From assembly GCF_003351105.1 (NCBI RefSeq), contig NZ_NKRG01000008.1, positions 1 through 64,000 of the forward strand: 64,000 nucleotides of DNA, written 5' to 3'. The translations under genes and the position numbers were made by a program. The stretch is from Thermosipho africanus Ob7. GTDB taxonomy: Bacteria; Thermotogota; Thermotogae; Thermotogales; Fervidobacteriaceae. The notes beneath the pieces were generated by a model. It did no database searches. It worked only from the letters and a program-made list of their open reading frames with translations, and was not told the origin of the DNA. Positions 9,342 through 17,934 of this stretch are shown in pieces. How positions within the stretch are numbered: the stretch's first letter is position 1; each line of letters starts with the position of its first letter.

Positions 9342-10115
9342 ATGAAAGCCTTTTGTTTTGATATAAAAGCCGATATGGGTTTTTTTAAAAAGAACGATTC
9401 AAATGCTAGGGTATTTACCACTTACAATTTTATTCATAAACCTGCAGTTTTGGGAATTTTCGGTGCAATTTTAGGATATGAAGGCTACAATAGAGATAAA
9501 AAAAATAGTAGTATTGAATACTATGAAAAGCTTAAAAACTTTAAGATTGCAATAAAGCCTTTGTATAAAAAGCCTTTGAAAAAAACGGTGGTTATATTTA
9601 ACAATTCGACTGGTCTTGCTTCACAAGAGTTAGGAGGTGTACTTCAGTCAAAAGAACAAGTTATTGTTGAAAGTTTAGGATATACAATTTTTGTACCATT
9701 TTTTGAAACATTCAGTGAGGATGAAAGGAAAATTTATGAAAAATTAGAGTATATGGTTAAAAACAAATATGCAGAATATCCTATATATTTTGGAAAAAAT
9801 GAGTTTTTGGCATATTTTGAAAATTATAGATCACTTAACGTTGAAGAATTAGAAAGAAAAGAAGCAGTTGTTGATTCTCTTGTTAAAATGAAAGATGTTG
9901 ATTTTTTTGTAAAAACCGATGAGGAAGAATTTGGATTGTTTGAAGAGCATAAAAAAGACCAGAAAATAACATTAATTGATGAATTGCCATATGATTTTGA
10001 TGAAAATTATATGTATATCAAAGATTTATTCATCTTTACAGATAAAGAGTTGAAAATAAAAAACAACGAAAGTTTTTGGAGGACAAGTGATAATGAAGTT
10101 ATTTACGTTTTCTAA
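9342..10115 (+). CDS. cas5: Type I-B Cascade subunit Cas5 (TM1800 family)
   Basis: Cas5 caps the 5' handle of the crRNA in the effector complex. The 257-residue protein begins MKAFCFDIKADMGFFKK and continues with PAVLGIFGAILGYEGY, the glycine-rich segment typical of Cas5 near residues 33-50. A GAGGAGGG ribosome-binding site precedes it. The frame is open throughout. Its end overlaps the start of cas3 by 23 bases when ATG 10093 is used. Confidence 0.87.
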   Translation: MKAFCFDIKADMGFFKKNDSNARVFTTYNFIHKPAVLGIFGAILGYEGYNRDKKNSSIEYYEKLKNFKIAIKPLYKKPLKKTVVIFNNSTGLASQELGGVLQSKEQVIVESLGYTIFVPFFETFSEDERKIYEKLEYMVKNKYAEYPIYFGKNEFLAYFENYRSLNVEELERKEAVVDSLVKMKDVDFFVKTDEEEFGLFEEHKKDQKITLIDELPYDFDENYMYIKDLFIFTDKELKIKNNESFWRTSDNEVIYVF

Positions 10116-12497
10116 GTCCATAGATGATAAGATGGCTCATAAAAAGGATGAAAAATTTGAACCTTTTATAGAACATGTTAGGAAAACAGAAAATTACTTA
10201 AAAGAATTAATAGAAAAGTATTGTATTGAAGAAATATTAAAAAATTTATTTTATGAGTTTAAAATCAGAGATTCTTATGTTGAAACTGTGTATGAAATTA
10301 TTAAATACCATGACATAGGAAAATTAACGGAAGAATTTCAGGATGGTTTAAAACTTGGAAATATTTCAATTACTCACAGTGATATAGGATTTTATACGAT
10401 TTCTTCGCTTTTAACAGATAAAGCGTTGTCAGGAAAGTTAAAAGAAAAGGAGTTTGTATTTTTACTTCTTATTGCAACTGTGGTGTCAAGACACCACAGT
10501 TTTTTATTAGATATTAACGAGATTCTTTTTTGGAATGAAGAAAAGGAAAAATATGTGAGGTATATCCTTGAGTTTTTAGAAACGGAGAATGATAAGGATA
10601 CAATAATTAAAATGACAAAAAGTGCTTTTGGTAATTTAAATATGAGAAAGATAAAAAAGGTTATTAATATAGAATTTTACTTGTTGTATAAACTATTAAA
10701 TTCTTTACTTATTACTTGTGATTATCTTGCAACCATGGAATTTATGAAAGGTGTTAAGTTTATTCCAAAAATAATAGATAATGGTTTGAAGAATGAGATC
10801 TTCGAGAATATATCCTCGAGAAAAATTAATGGAAATTTTAATCCAGATATAGATAAAGAAATTGAAAAGCTTAGGTTGATGAAAAAAGAGGAAATTTTTG
10901 ATTTGAATACTTTAAGAAGTGTTATAACTGCAAAAATTGAGGAAAAATTTGAGAAAAGCAAGAAAAATGTATTTTTTATTGAAGTTCCAACGGGTGGCGG
11001 AAAAACAAATATTTCACTGAGATTGATTAGAAAGCTGTTGGGAAAAAAGAAGAAAGTATTTTACGTAATACCTTACGTAAATATAATAGAACAAAGTTTC
11101 GATTACTTTCGCAAATTTATTCCTGGTGAATATATAACAAGATATGATCATAAATATATTGATATATCTGATGATGAAAACAAAGAAAAAAGCTATACTC
11201 AAACATTATTCTTAAATTTTCCTTTTGTTTTTACAACTCATGTTGGGTTTTTTGATATGTTCTTTAGAAATGGAAAATCTGATAATTTTAATTTTTATCA
11301 AATAGCAAACAGTGCAATTATTTTTGATGAAGTACAGGCATACAATCCGAAATTCTGGAATACACTTTCAAATATTTTTTATTATCTTAGCAAGTATTTA
11401 AACACTACAATAATTATAATGAGTGCAACGCTTCCTGATTTTACAAAGTTTATTGAAAAAGAAGACTTTGTTGAAAATTTAACACCAGATGTTGTAGATC
11501 ATAAATTGTTTGAAAGAGCAAATTATGTATTTTTAGATAAAGATGTTGAGAAAAAATTTTAGAAGAAGTAAATAAATCAAAAAAAACTTTGGTAGTTGTA
11601 AATACGGTTAAGGAATCATATAGGATGTATGAAAGATTAAAAAGCATAATAGATGGAGAGGTATATATATTAAATTCGACTTTACTTGATCTAAGAAAAA
11701 GAGAGTTAATTGATTATATAAAAAAGTATGATAAGGAAAAACCACTTGTGCTTGTTTCTACACAATCAATTGAAGCAGGTGTAGATCTTGACTTTGATGT
11801 GGGGTTTAGAGCATTTTCACTTCTTGATTCGATTATTCAAACTATGGGGCGTGTTAATCGAAATGCAAGATTAAAAAGTGCTAAATTGTTCTTGTTTGAT
11901 GATGGAAATTGGAAAAGAATTTACAAAAGTGATGAAAGAGAAAAAATTTTGGAAGAGAATTTTTCAAAGTTTAAATCAGGAAAATTAAGCTTAAATGAAT
12001 TTTATTCACTTACAATAGAAAAGTTAAAGAAAAAGCTAAATGTTTTTACATTAGACTATTTAGATTATTTTAAAGATTTGAAATTTAAAAATATAGATAA
12101 AGAATTAAAACTGATTGATGGTGATACTTTTTCACTTTTTATACCTCTTGAAATTCCTTTGAGTAAGTTGAATAACATAAAAAAATTATTATTAGAATAC
12201 AATTTAATATCTGATAAAGATAAAGTTTTGCAAGGAAAAAAAGTTTGGAAAGTTTACATAGATAATGATTTTAGTTATGTTGAAAATAGATTGTTTTCAA
12301 AAATATTTTCATTGTTTGTTGTGTCACTTTATAACTATAGGACTGATGGAAAAAGTATAAAAGAAATATTGAAAGATGAAATGAATGGAGAATTTTATTT
12401 TGCAGAAGATTTTGAAAAATATTATAGCTATAAAGATGGTTTAAATGTTGAAAAATTTTTGGAATTAAAATCTTCTAGGGAGTATGATTTTCTATGA
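10093..12497 (+). pseudogene. cas3: cas3 nuclease-helicase with a one-base frameshift
   Basis: Cas3 degrades target DNA recruited by Cascade. The N-terminal HD nuclease is recognisable (YHDIGKL near residue 76, SRHHSF near 135), followed by the helicase with Walker A PTGGGKTN, FDEVQAYNP and MSATLP. The frame stops with TAG at 11560-11562 after a six-A, four-T run (11551-11560). In the -1 frame the protein goes on without a break as EKILEEVNKSKKTLVVVN and includes motif VI, QTMGRVNRNA, to 12497. One extra A in the run would restore a protein of about 800 residues. I chose ATG 10093, ten bases from GGAGG; GTG 10087 is an alternative. As read, the helicase is split between its RecA domains and cannot work. 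Confidence 0.87.
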
Positions 12498-12970
12498 TTA
12501 CTGGAAGTTTAATTCAAGCATACTTTGTTTGTAAAAGACAAGCTTGGCTTCTTTCGAGGCAATTAATAGGTGATCAAGATAGTGATTTTCTTGCGATAGG
12601 TAGGCTTATTTCTCAAGAGTCATATAGCAGTGATAAAAAAGAGATAACTATAGATGGTGGAAAAGTTGATATTGTAAAGCTAGAAAATGGTGAGATTAAA
12701 TTAGTCGAAGTTAAAAAATCATCGAGAATGATTAAAAGCGCTAAATTTCAGCTTTTGTATTATATGTGGAAAATGAATGTATATCATGGAGAAATTAGAA
12801 TTCCAAAAGAAAAGAAGGTTATAGAAGTTCATATGACGGACGATGCTAGAGAAGAATTATTAAATTTAATAAATGAGATAGAAGATGTTTTAAATGGAAA
12901 TAAAGTGCCAAAAGCAGAAAGAAAAAAGTATTGTAAAACGTGTTCTTTTGAATATTTTTGCTGGAGTTGA
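12494..12970 (+). CDS. cas4: CRISPR adaptation exonuclease Cas4
   Basis: Cas4 is a RecB-like nuclease with an iron-sulfur cluster that trims prespacers and selects PAM ends. An N-terminal cysteine lies in FVCKRQAW (near residue 12), the nuclease core shows GGKVDIV and LVEVKKSS (near 55-75), and the C-terminal cysteines are CKTCSFEYFC. At 158 residues it is a normal short Cas4. Its ATG overlaps the cas3 stop (ATGA). The frame is intact although its functional partner cas1 is damaged. Confidence 0.9.
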   Translation: MITGSLIQAYFVCKRQAWLLSRQLIGDQDSDFLAIGRLISQESYSSDKKEITIDGGKVDIVKLENGEIKLVEVKKSSRMIKSAKFQLLYYMWKMNVYHGEIRIPKEKKVIEVHMTDDAREELLNLINEIEDVLNGNKVPKAERKKYCKTCSFEYFCWS

Positions 12971-12975
12971 TATCT

Positions 12976-13708
12976 GTGAAGGAAACAATATATATTTTTT
13001 CTTCAGGAACGTTAAAAAGAGAAGATAATTCTTTGATATTCATAAATGAAGAGAATCAAAAAAAGCATATTCCAGTTGAAAATTTAAAGAGGAAGAAAAT
13101 TAGATAATCATATATCAGAAATAGAAAGAAATATGGAAAAGATATTAAAAATAGATGAAATACCTAAATTGATGCAAGTTGAAGGAAAGATAAAGAAAAT
13201 TTATTATAAATCTTTTAATGAAATAATAAATTCTAGTGATTTTAAATTTACAAAGAGGGGGAAAAGGCCACCTATTGATAGGTTAAATTCGTTGATTAGC
13301 TTTTCAAATTCTTTGATTTATAGCATAGTTTTAAGAGAAATTTATGCAACACACCTTGATCCTAGAATAGGTTATTTACATTCAACAAATTTTAGAAGAT
13401 TTTCATTAAATTTGGATATTGCAGAGATTTTTAAGCCTATTATTGGCGATAGAACAATTTTTAGTGTTATTAATAAAAATATAATTGGAGTTAAGGACTT
13501 TGAAAAAAGCTTAAATAGAATATTTTTGAATGATAAAGGTAAAAGAAAATTTATTGAATTTTTGGAAAACAGATTGAATGAGACTGTGAAACTGAGAAAG
13601 ATAGGAAGAAATGTGAGTTATAGGACGTTGATAAGAATGGAACTTTATAAATTGGAAAAACATTTTTTAGAAGATGAAGTATATGAACCTTTAATAATGG
13701 AGTGGTGA
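12976..13708 (+). pseudogene. cas1: cas1 integrase with a large internal deletion
   Basis: Cas1 integrates new spacers. A GTG at 12976 starts a normal Cas1 N-terminus (KETIYIFSSGTLKRED) that runs only to KHIPVENL, then out-of-frame residues and a stop at 13105-13107. From about 13088 a second frame reads RGRKLDNHISEIERNMEK and continues as a normal Cas1 C-terminal domain to 13708. It keeps the conserved Glu (MQVEGKI), His (GYLHSTNF) and Asp (LDIAEIFKP). Family members have about 320-340 residues; the remnants cover about 245, so roughly 85-100 residues of the N-terminal domain and linker are gone and the frame is shifted. The catalytic fragment could start at ATG 13133, but a functional integrase is unlikely. 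Confidence 0.88.
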
Positions 13709-13709
13709 T

Positions 13710-13970
13710 ATGTTTGTTATTTTATATTACGATGTTAATGTAAAGAGAGTTTCAAAGATGCTTAAAGTGTGTAGAAAATATTTGACGTGGGTTCAGAATT
13801 CTGTCTTTGAAGGAGAAATAAGTTATTCAAATCTTGAACGTTTAAAAAGCGAAATAAGGAAGATTGTAAAAGATGAGGATTCAGTAGTATTATATGTTTT
13901 TAATCAAATGCTGTACAGTGAAAGAGAAGTTTTAGGAAAAGATAAAAAAGAAGAAACAAAATTTTTATAG
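13710..13970 (+). CDS. cas2: CRISPR adaptation protein Cas2
   Basis: Cas2 bridges two Cas1 dimers in the spacer-integration complex. The 86-residue protein has the standard ferredoxin-like start (MFVILYYDVNVKRVSKMLK) with the conserved Asp after the first strand, and the pattern TWVQNSVFEGEIS seen in Cas2. It begins two bases after cas1 ends and is the last cas gene before the leader. It is intact, but it cannot integrate spacers without Cas1. Confidence 0.92.
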   Translation: MFVILYYDVNVKRVSKMLKVCRKYLTWVQNSVFEGEISYSNLERLKSEIRKIVKDEDSVVLYVFNQMLYSEREVLGKDKKEETKFL

Positions 13971-13975
13971 TTAAA

Positions 13976-14021
13976 TTCAGTCGATGTGCAGTAGTGTAAA
14001 AAGTCCTGGAGATCGACTGAA
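13976..14021 (+). repeat. Ten-base inverted repeat at the cas2/leader junction
   Basis: TTCAGTCGAT (13976-13985) and its exact complement ATCGACTGAA (14012-14021) flank 26 bases containing GTGCAGTAGTGTAAAAAGTC. A run of six A follows. It starts six bases after the cas2 stop. It could be a weak terminator for the cas operon, a structured RNA, or a protein-binding site in the leader. Confidence 0.7.
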
Positions 14022-14099
14022 AAAAATAAGAAAATTATGTAAATTCAAAGTATTTTACGTTAATATTATTTAATATTTATTATGATTTTTTCAAAAAGG

Positions 14100-14128
14100 T
14101 TGCAAAAAGTGATAATATGTAATATAAT
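14100..14128 (+). promoter_or_regulatory. CRISPR leader promoter candidate
   Basis: TTGCAA (14100-14105) and TATAAT (14123-14128) are 17 bases apart, so transcription would begin near 14135, ten bases before the first repeat. The A+T-rich leader thus still appears able to transcribe the array. Confidence 0.65.
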
Positions 14129-14144
14129 TGTAACGTAATATATG

Positions 14145-14241
14145 GTTTGTACCTTACCTTGTAGGAATTGAAACTGATTTCTTTTTTAGAAAGAAATTCA
14201 ATTAGCCTTTTGTTTGTACCTTACCTTATAGGAATTGAAAT
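14145..14241 (+). CRISPR. CRISPR array of two repeats and one spacer
   Basis: Repeat 1 is 14145-14174 (30 bases, starts GTTTGTACCTTACC, ends GGAATTGAAAC). The spacer is 14175-14211 (37 bases). Repeat 2 is 14212-14241 and differs at two places: G to A at repeat position 17 and the final C to T. A degenerate terminal repeat is normal at the trailer end, so this looks like an array worn down to its last unit. The spacer is A+T-rich; I saw no match to it elsewhere in the window. Confidence 0.9.
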
Positions 14242-14252
14242 AAGAAAAGTAA

Positions 14253-14290
14253 TAAAAAATAATGGCTCCTTGTGGAGCCATTATTTTTTT
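14253..14290. terminator. Bidirectional terminator between CRISPR array and phzF-like gene
   Basis: The core stem AATGGCTCC pairs with GGAGCCATT across the loop TTGT (14261-14282), flanked by six A on the left and seven T on the right. It can end both the array transcript (plus) and the phzF-like operon (minus). Confidence 0.85.
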
Positions 14291-14310
14291 GTTTTATTAT
14301 TTGATTTTCG

Positions 14311-15150
14311 TTAAATTTTCAAGTTTCCTTCTATTATAATCTTTGCTTTCCCACCTATGAAGATTTTTTCATTTTCAATTTTTCCAAATATTTCCGATTC
14401 CCTGTTCATTGATTCACCTTGAATAATTTTGTATACTTTCTTTTCATCAATTATATTATTTTTGTATAGGTAATATAACAATGCACCATTTGCTGTGCCG
14501 GTTGCTGCTTCTTCATTTATTCCATATAACGGTGCAAAATCTCTTGTGTTTGCAAGCGCTTCTTTTTCATCTAAAGTAAATAAGTGAAAACTTACAATGT
14601 TGTTTTCTTTTGTAAACTCTTTTATTTTTTCAAGATTTGGTTCTAATTTAAGTAATGTTTCTTTCTTTTTTATTGGAATAAGTAGATCCCATAGTCCAGT
14701 ATATGAAGCTTGCAGTTTAAAACGTTCATCTAATTCTTCAAAGTTTATACCTAATATTTCTGCTATTGTTTCTTTATCATAAACTTTTCCAAGCTCAGGT
14801 TTTGCTTGTTCCATCAAAACTAAGTCATTTTCTATTAAAATAGTTAATTTTCCAACGTTTGTATGTAGATTGTATTTATTGTTTGGAAAAACTAAGTTTT
14901 TTTCTTTTAGTACACAAAAAGTGGCGATCGTTGCATGACCACAAAGGTCAATTTCTGAAACTGGTGTAAAATATTCTATTTTAAAGTCATTTTCAGATAT
15001 CTTTTTAATAAAAGCTGTTTCAGAAAATTTAACTTCACTTGCAATAAGTTGCTTTATACTTTTTGGAATATCTTCTTTTAAAATAACAACACCAGCAGGA
15101 TTGCCTTTGAAAGGATCATTAGCAAAAGCATCTACTACATAAAAATTCAT
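14311..15150 (-). CDS. PhzF family isomerase-like protein
   Basis: PhzF-fold proteins are epimerase-like enzymes; most bacterial members, like this one, are not involved in phenazine synthesis and their substrates are unknown. The 279-residue protein opens with VVDAFANDPFKGNPAGVV, the family hallmark, and has the catalytic Glu in KFSETAFI (near residue 45) and the GHATIAT motif near 70. EEAATGTANGALLYYL marks the second half-barrel. Its ATG overlaps the upstream peroxiredoxin stop by four bases, so the two are co-translated. Confidence 0.9.
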   Translation of the reverse strand: MNFYVVDAFANDPFKGNPAGVVILKEDIPKSIKQLIASEVKFSETAFIKKISENDFKIEYFTPVSEIDLCGHATIATFCVLKEKNLVFPNNKYNLHTNVGKLTILIENDLVLMEQAKPELGKVYDKETIAEILGINFEELDERFKLQASYTGLWDLLIPIKKKETLLKLEPNLEKIKEFTKENNIVSFHLFTLDEKEALANTRDFAPLYGINEEAATGTANGALLYYLYKNNIIDEKKVYKIIQGESMNRESEIFGKIENEKIFIGGKAKIIIEGNLKI

Positions 15151-15611
15151 TTTGCAATTACCTCTTCTACCTCATTGTATGGAGGTTCTTTGCCAGGATC
15201 ATCTGAAACCCAAGAATATATTATCTTGCCTTTTTCATCAATTACATAAACTGCTCTCTTTGAAACAGTGTAGTTTTCTATTCCTACAAAGTTTTCGTGT
15301 ACTCCTCCATATTTTCTTGAAACTATGCCACCAAAATCAGAAAGTAGATCAAAATTTAGTCTGTTTTTTTCAGCAAATGCTTTGTTTGCAAAAGGTGAAT
15401 CTACGCTAATACCAAAAACTTTTGCATTTAAATTGTTAAATTTTGCCATCATATCTCTAAAAGAACATAGTTCTTTTTCACATACACTTGTAAATGCTCC
15501 AGGATAGAAAACTAAGACTATTTTTTGCCCTATTAGTGAAGAAAGTTTAACCTTCTCAAGTTTTGTGTTTACAATTTCAAAATCAATATACATACTGCCT
15601 TTTTCTAACAT
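15147..15611 (-). CDS. Peroxiredoxin, AhpC/TSA or BCP type
   Basis: This is a thiol peroxidase that reduces hydrogen peroxide and organic peroxides in the cytoplasm. The active-site segment is VLVFYPGAFTSVCEKELCSF, with the peroxidatic Cys near residue 45 in PGAFTSVC and a possible resolving Cys five residues later (CEKELC). At 154 residues it matches the BCP/Prx size. It is the first gene of a two-gene operon with the PhzF-like gene and has its own promoter. Peroxide defence is common in anaerobes of this group. Confidence 0.9.
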   Translation of the reverse strand: MLEKGSMYIDFEIVNTKLEKVKLSSLIGQKIVLVFYPGAFTSVCEKELCSFRDMMAKFNNLNAKVFGISVDSPFANKAFAEKNRLNFDLLSDFGGIVSRKYGGVHENFVGIENYTVSKRAVYVIDEKGKIIYSWVSDDPGKEPPYNEVEEVIAK

Positions 15612-15628
15612 AATCTCACCCCTTAATT

Positions 15629-15680
15629 AGTTATACCTAACTGAACAATTAAATTATAACATATTTTAAAAAAATAACAA
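15629..15680 (-). promoter_or_regulatory. Peroxiredoxin promoter with a palindrome near +1
   Basis: On the minus strand TTGTTA (15675-15680) and TATAAT (15653-15658) are 16 bases apart. The palindrome AGTTATACCTAACT (15629-15642) lies just downstream, where an operator would block transcription. It does not match the usual PerR or Fur box well. On the opposite strand TGATATACT (15698-15706) may be an extended -10 for the divergent gene at 15745. Confidence 0.55.
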
Positions 15681-15744
15681 AATCTTAAAATTATTTATGA
15701 TATACTCGAATGATATAATATATTCAAGAAAGGAGAGTGAAAAT

Positions 15745-16119
15745 ATGGATTTGACAAATGTAAAAAAGATAGCCCTTGTTGGTGCAACAACCAACAGAGA
15801 AAAATTTGGAAATATAATTTTGAGGGATTTAACAAAAAAGGGTTTTGAAATTGTTCCTGTTACTCCAAGATATGATGAAATAGAGGGAATAAAGACTGTA
15901 AAGTCAGTTAAAGAACTTTCTAAAGATATTGATTTGATAGTTTTTGTTGTTCCACCGTCAGTTGGAATAGAAGTTACGAAAGAGGCGGTAAGTGAAGGGT
16001 TTAAAAACCTATGGTATCAGCCAGGTGCTTATTCTCAAGAAATTGATGAGTATTTAAAAAGTGTTGGTATTGAAGCTGTGCATGATATATGTATTATGGT
16101 AGAAACAAATAGGAGGTGA
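15745..16119 (+). CDS. CoA-binding domain protein (YccU-like)
   Basis: This is a small Rossmann-fold protein of the CoA-binding family. It begins MDLTNVKKIALVGATTNREK, where VGA and TTNREKFGN form the nucleotide-binding loop, and includes VPPSVGIEVTKEA and LWYQPGA near residue 90. I place the start at ATG 15745, seven bases after AAAGGAGAG, giving 124 residues; an ATG at 15697 would add a non-conserved stretch. The cellular role of the family is not settled; some members contribute to CoA or acyl-CoA metabolism. Confidence 0.87.
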   Translation: MDLTNVKKIALVGATTNREKFGNIILRDLTKKGFEIVPVTPRYDEIEGIKTVKSVKELSKDIDLIVFVVPPSVGIEVTKEAVSEGFKNLWYQPGAYSQEIDEYLKSVGIEAVHDICIMVETNRR

Positions 16120-16123
16120 TTAT

Positions 16124-17842
16124 ATGAATTATATGGAAGAATACAAAGCTTGGCTTGAAAGTCCTTATATTGATGAAGAAACAAAAAAAGAACTTTTATC
16201 TATTAAAGATAATGATGAAGAAATCAAGGAGAGATTCTTTAAATATCTTGAATTTGGTACCGCCGGTCTTCGTGGGAAGATAGGAGCAGGTACAAATAGA
16301 ATGAATAAGTACATTGTTGCAAAAGCAACTCAAGGTCTTGCACAATTTATTCTCGAAAAAAGCGATCCGAAAATGGGAGTAGTAATTGCATACGATGTTA
16401 GACACTTTTCTAAAGAATTTGCAAAGATTGCCAGTGAAGTTTTAGCTGGCAATGGAATTAATGTGTATATTTTCGATGATATAAGACCCACACCTATGCT
16501 TTCTTTTGCAGTAAGGCATTTAAAAGCTACAGCAGGTATTGTGATAACAGCAAGTCACAATCCACCAGAATATAATGGATACAAGGTTTATTGGAAAGAA
16601 GGTTCCCAAATTTTAGATGATGTTGCAATTCCTGTACAAGAAAACATCAAGAAAATAAAGGATTTTGGAGAAATTAAGTATCTTGACTTTGATGAAGGTG
16701 TAAAAAGAGGAATCATTAAGGTAATTGGAAAAGAAGTTGATGAAGTATACTATGAAAAAGTCCTATCTCTTGGTTTGAATGATGATATTGATAAAAATAT
16801 AAACATTGTATACACTCCTTTGAATGGAACGGGAAATATTCATGTTAGACATGTATTAAAAGAAAGAGGTTTTAATAATGTTTATGTAGTTAAAGAGCAA
16901 GAACTTCCAGACCCAGATTTTAAGACAGTAGGTTATCCAAATCCAGAAGATATAAAGGCGTTTAAGCTTGCACTTGAACTTGCAAGAGAAAAAGATGCTG
17001 ACATTGTTCTTGCAACCGATCCTGATTGTGATAGACTTGCCGTTATGGTAAAGCACAACGATGAATATATTGCATTAAATGGAAATCAAACAGGTGCAGT
17101 TTTGATTAATTATTTGCTTTCTCAAAGGAGCAAGAAAGGATTACTAAAGGAAAAGAGTATGATTATAAAGTCTATAGTTACTGGAAATTTGGGCAAGAAT
17201 GTTGCAGAGAAATATGGTGTTTTAACCTTTGAAACTTTGACTGGTTTTAAAAATATTTGTGGACTTGAAAACAAACTTGAAAAAGAAGGATATCAATTTG
17301 AATTCGGATATGAAGAAAGTATAGGATTTGTTACTGGAAATTTTGTAAGGGATAAAGATGGAGTTATCTCTGCTATGATGCTTTCAGAAGCTGCTGGTTA
17401 TTACAAAAAACAAGGAAAAACCCTCGTGGACGTCTTAAATGATTTATATAAAGAATACGGTTATTATCTTGAAAACAACTTTTCTCTAATATATGAAGGA
17501 ATAGAAGGTATGGAAAAGATAAAAAGGATTATGAAATATTATAGAAACAACTTCCCAAAAAAGATAGGAAATTTAAATTTAGAAAAGTATATTGACTATC
17601 TTGACGGAAATGTTTACAACGTAGATGGAGAAAAAATCGGAGAAGTAAATAAGGATCATATTCCATCATCCAATGTTTTAAGATTTTTCTTTGAAGATGG
17701 AAGCTGGTATGCAGTAAGACCATCGGGAACTGAACCAAAATTAAAGGTGTATATTTATTCTTTTGCAACTGATAGAGAAGAATCAGAGAGAAAGTTAAAA
17801 CTAATAGAGGAAACATTTAGAAATATTGTTGATAAGATATAG
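16124..17842 (+). CDS. Phosphoglucomutase/phosphomannomutase
   Basis: This enzyme interconverts hexose 1- and 6-phosphates through a phosphoserine. The active-site loop TASHNPPEYNGYKVYW lies near residue 140, the metal-binding loop TDPDCDRLAV near 300, the sugar-binding GYEES near 400, and the phosphate-binding RPSGTEPKLKVY near 530. The length of 572 residues fits the PGM/PMM type that includes Bacillus PgcA. The ribosome-binding site is AGGAGGTGAT, four bases after the CoA-binding gene, so they share a transcript ending at a strong terminator. Confidence 0.93.
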   Translation: MNYMEEYKAWLESPYIDEETKKELLSIKDNDEEIKERFFKYLEFGTAGLRGKIGAGTNRMNKYIVAKATQGLAQFILEKSDPKMGVVIAYDVRHFSKEFAKIASEVLAGNGINVYIFDDIRPTPMLSFAVRHLKATAGIVITASHNPPEYNGYKVYWKEGSQILDDVAIPVQENIKKIKDFGEIKYLDFDEGVKRGIIKVIGKEVDEVYYEKVLSLGLNDDIDKNINIVYTPLNGTGNIHVRHVLKERGFNNVYVVKEQELPDPDFKTVGYPNPEDIKAFKLALELAREKDADIVLATDPDCDRLAVMVKHNDEYIALNGNQTGAVLINYLLSQRSKKGLLKEKSMIIKSIVTGNLGKNVAEKYGVLTFETLTGFKNICGLENKLEKEGYQFEFGYEESIGFVTGNFVRDKDGVISAMMLSEAAGYYKKQGKTLVDVLNDLYKEYGYYLENNFSLIYEGIEGMEKIKRIMKYYRNNFPKKIGNLNLEKYIDYLDGNVYNVDGEKIGEVNKDHIPSSNVLRFFFEDGSWYAVRPSGTEPKLKVYIYSFATDREESERKLKLIEETFRNIVDKI

Positions 17843-17861
17843 TGAAAAAATTTTAAAGAGA

Positions 17862-17884
17862 AACCCCCAAATTGGGGGTTTTTT
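17862..17884 (+). terminator. Terminator after the phosphohexomutase gene
   Basis: AACCCCC pairs with GGGGGTT across the loop AAATT and is followed by a run of six T, 20 bases past the stop codon. Confidence 0.88.
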
Positions 17885-17934
17885 AAATTATATATGTTTT
17901 TAATCATTAAAGCTAAAAGTTTTGCTTATTGATA

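Noticed and set aside
11551-11562. Programmed -1 frameshift site in cas3
   Set aside because: The run has only six A (a classical A-AAA-AAG or seven-A site is absent) and no downstream structure was found. It is kept only as a low-probability slippage idea inside the finding.
14175-14211. Self-targeting by the single CRISPR spacer
   Set aside because: I looked for the spacer or its complement elsewhere in the window by eye and found no convincing match. The rest of the genome and phage databases could not be searched.
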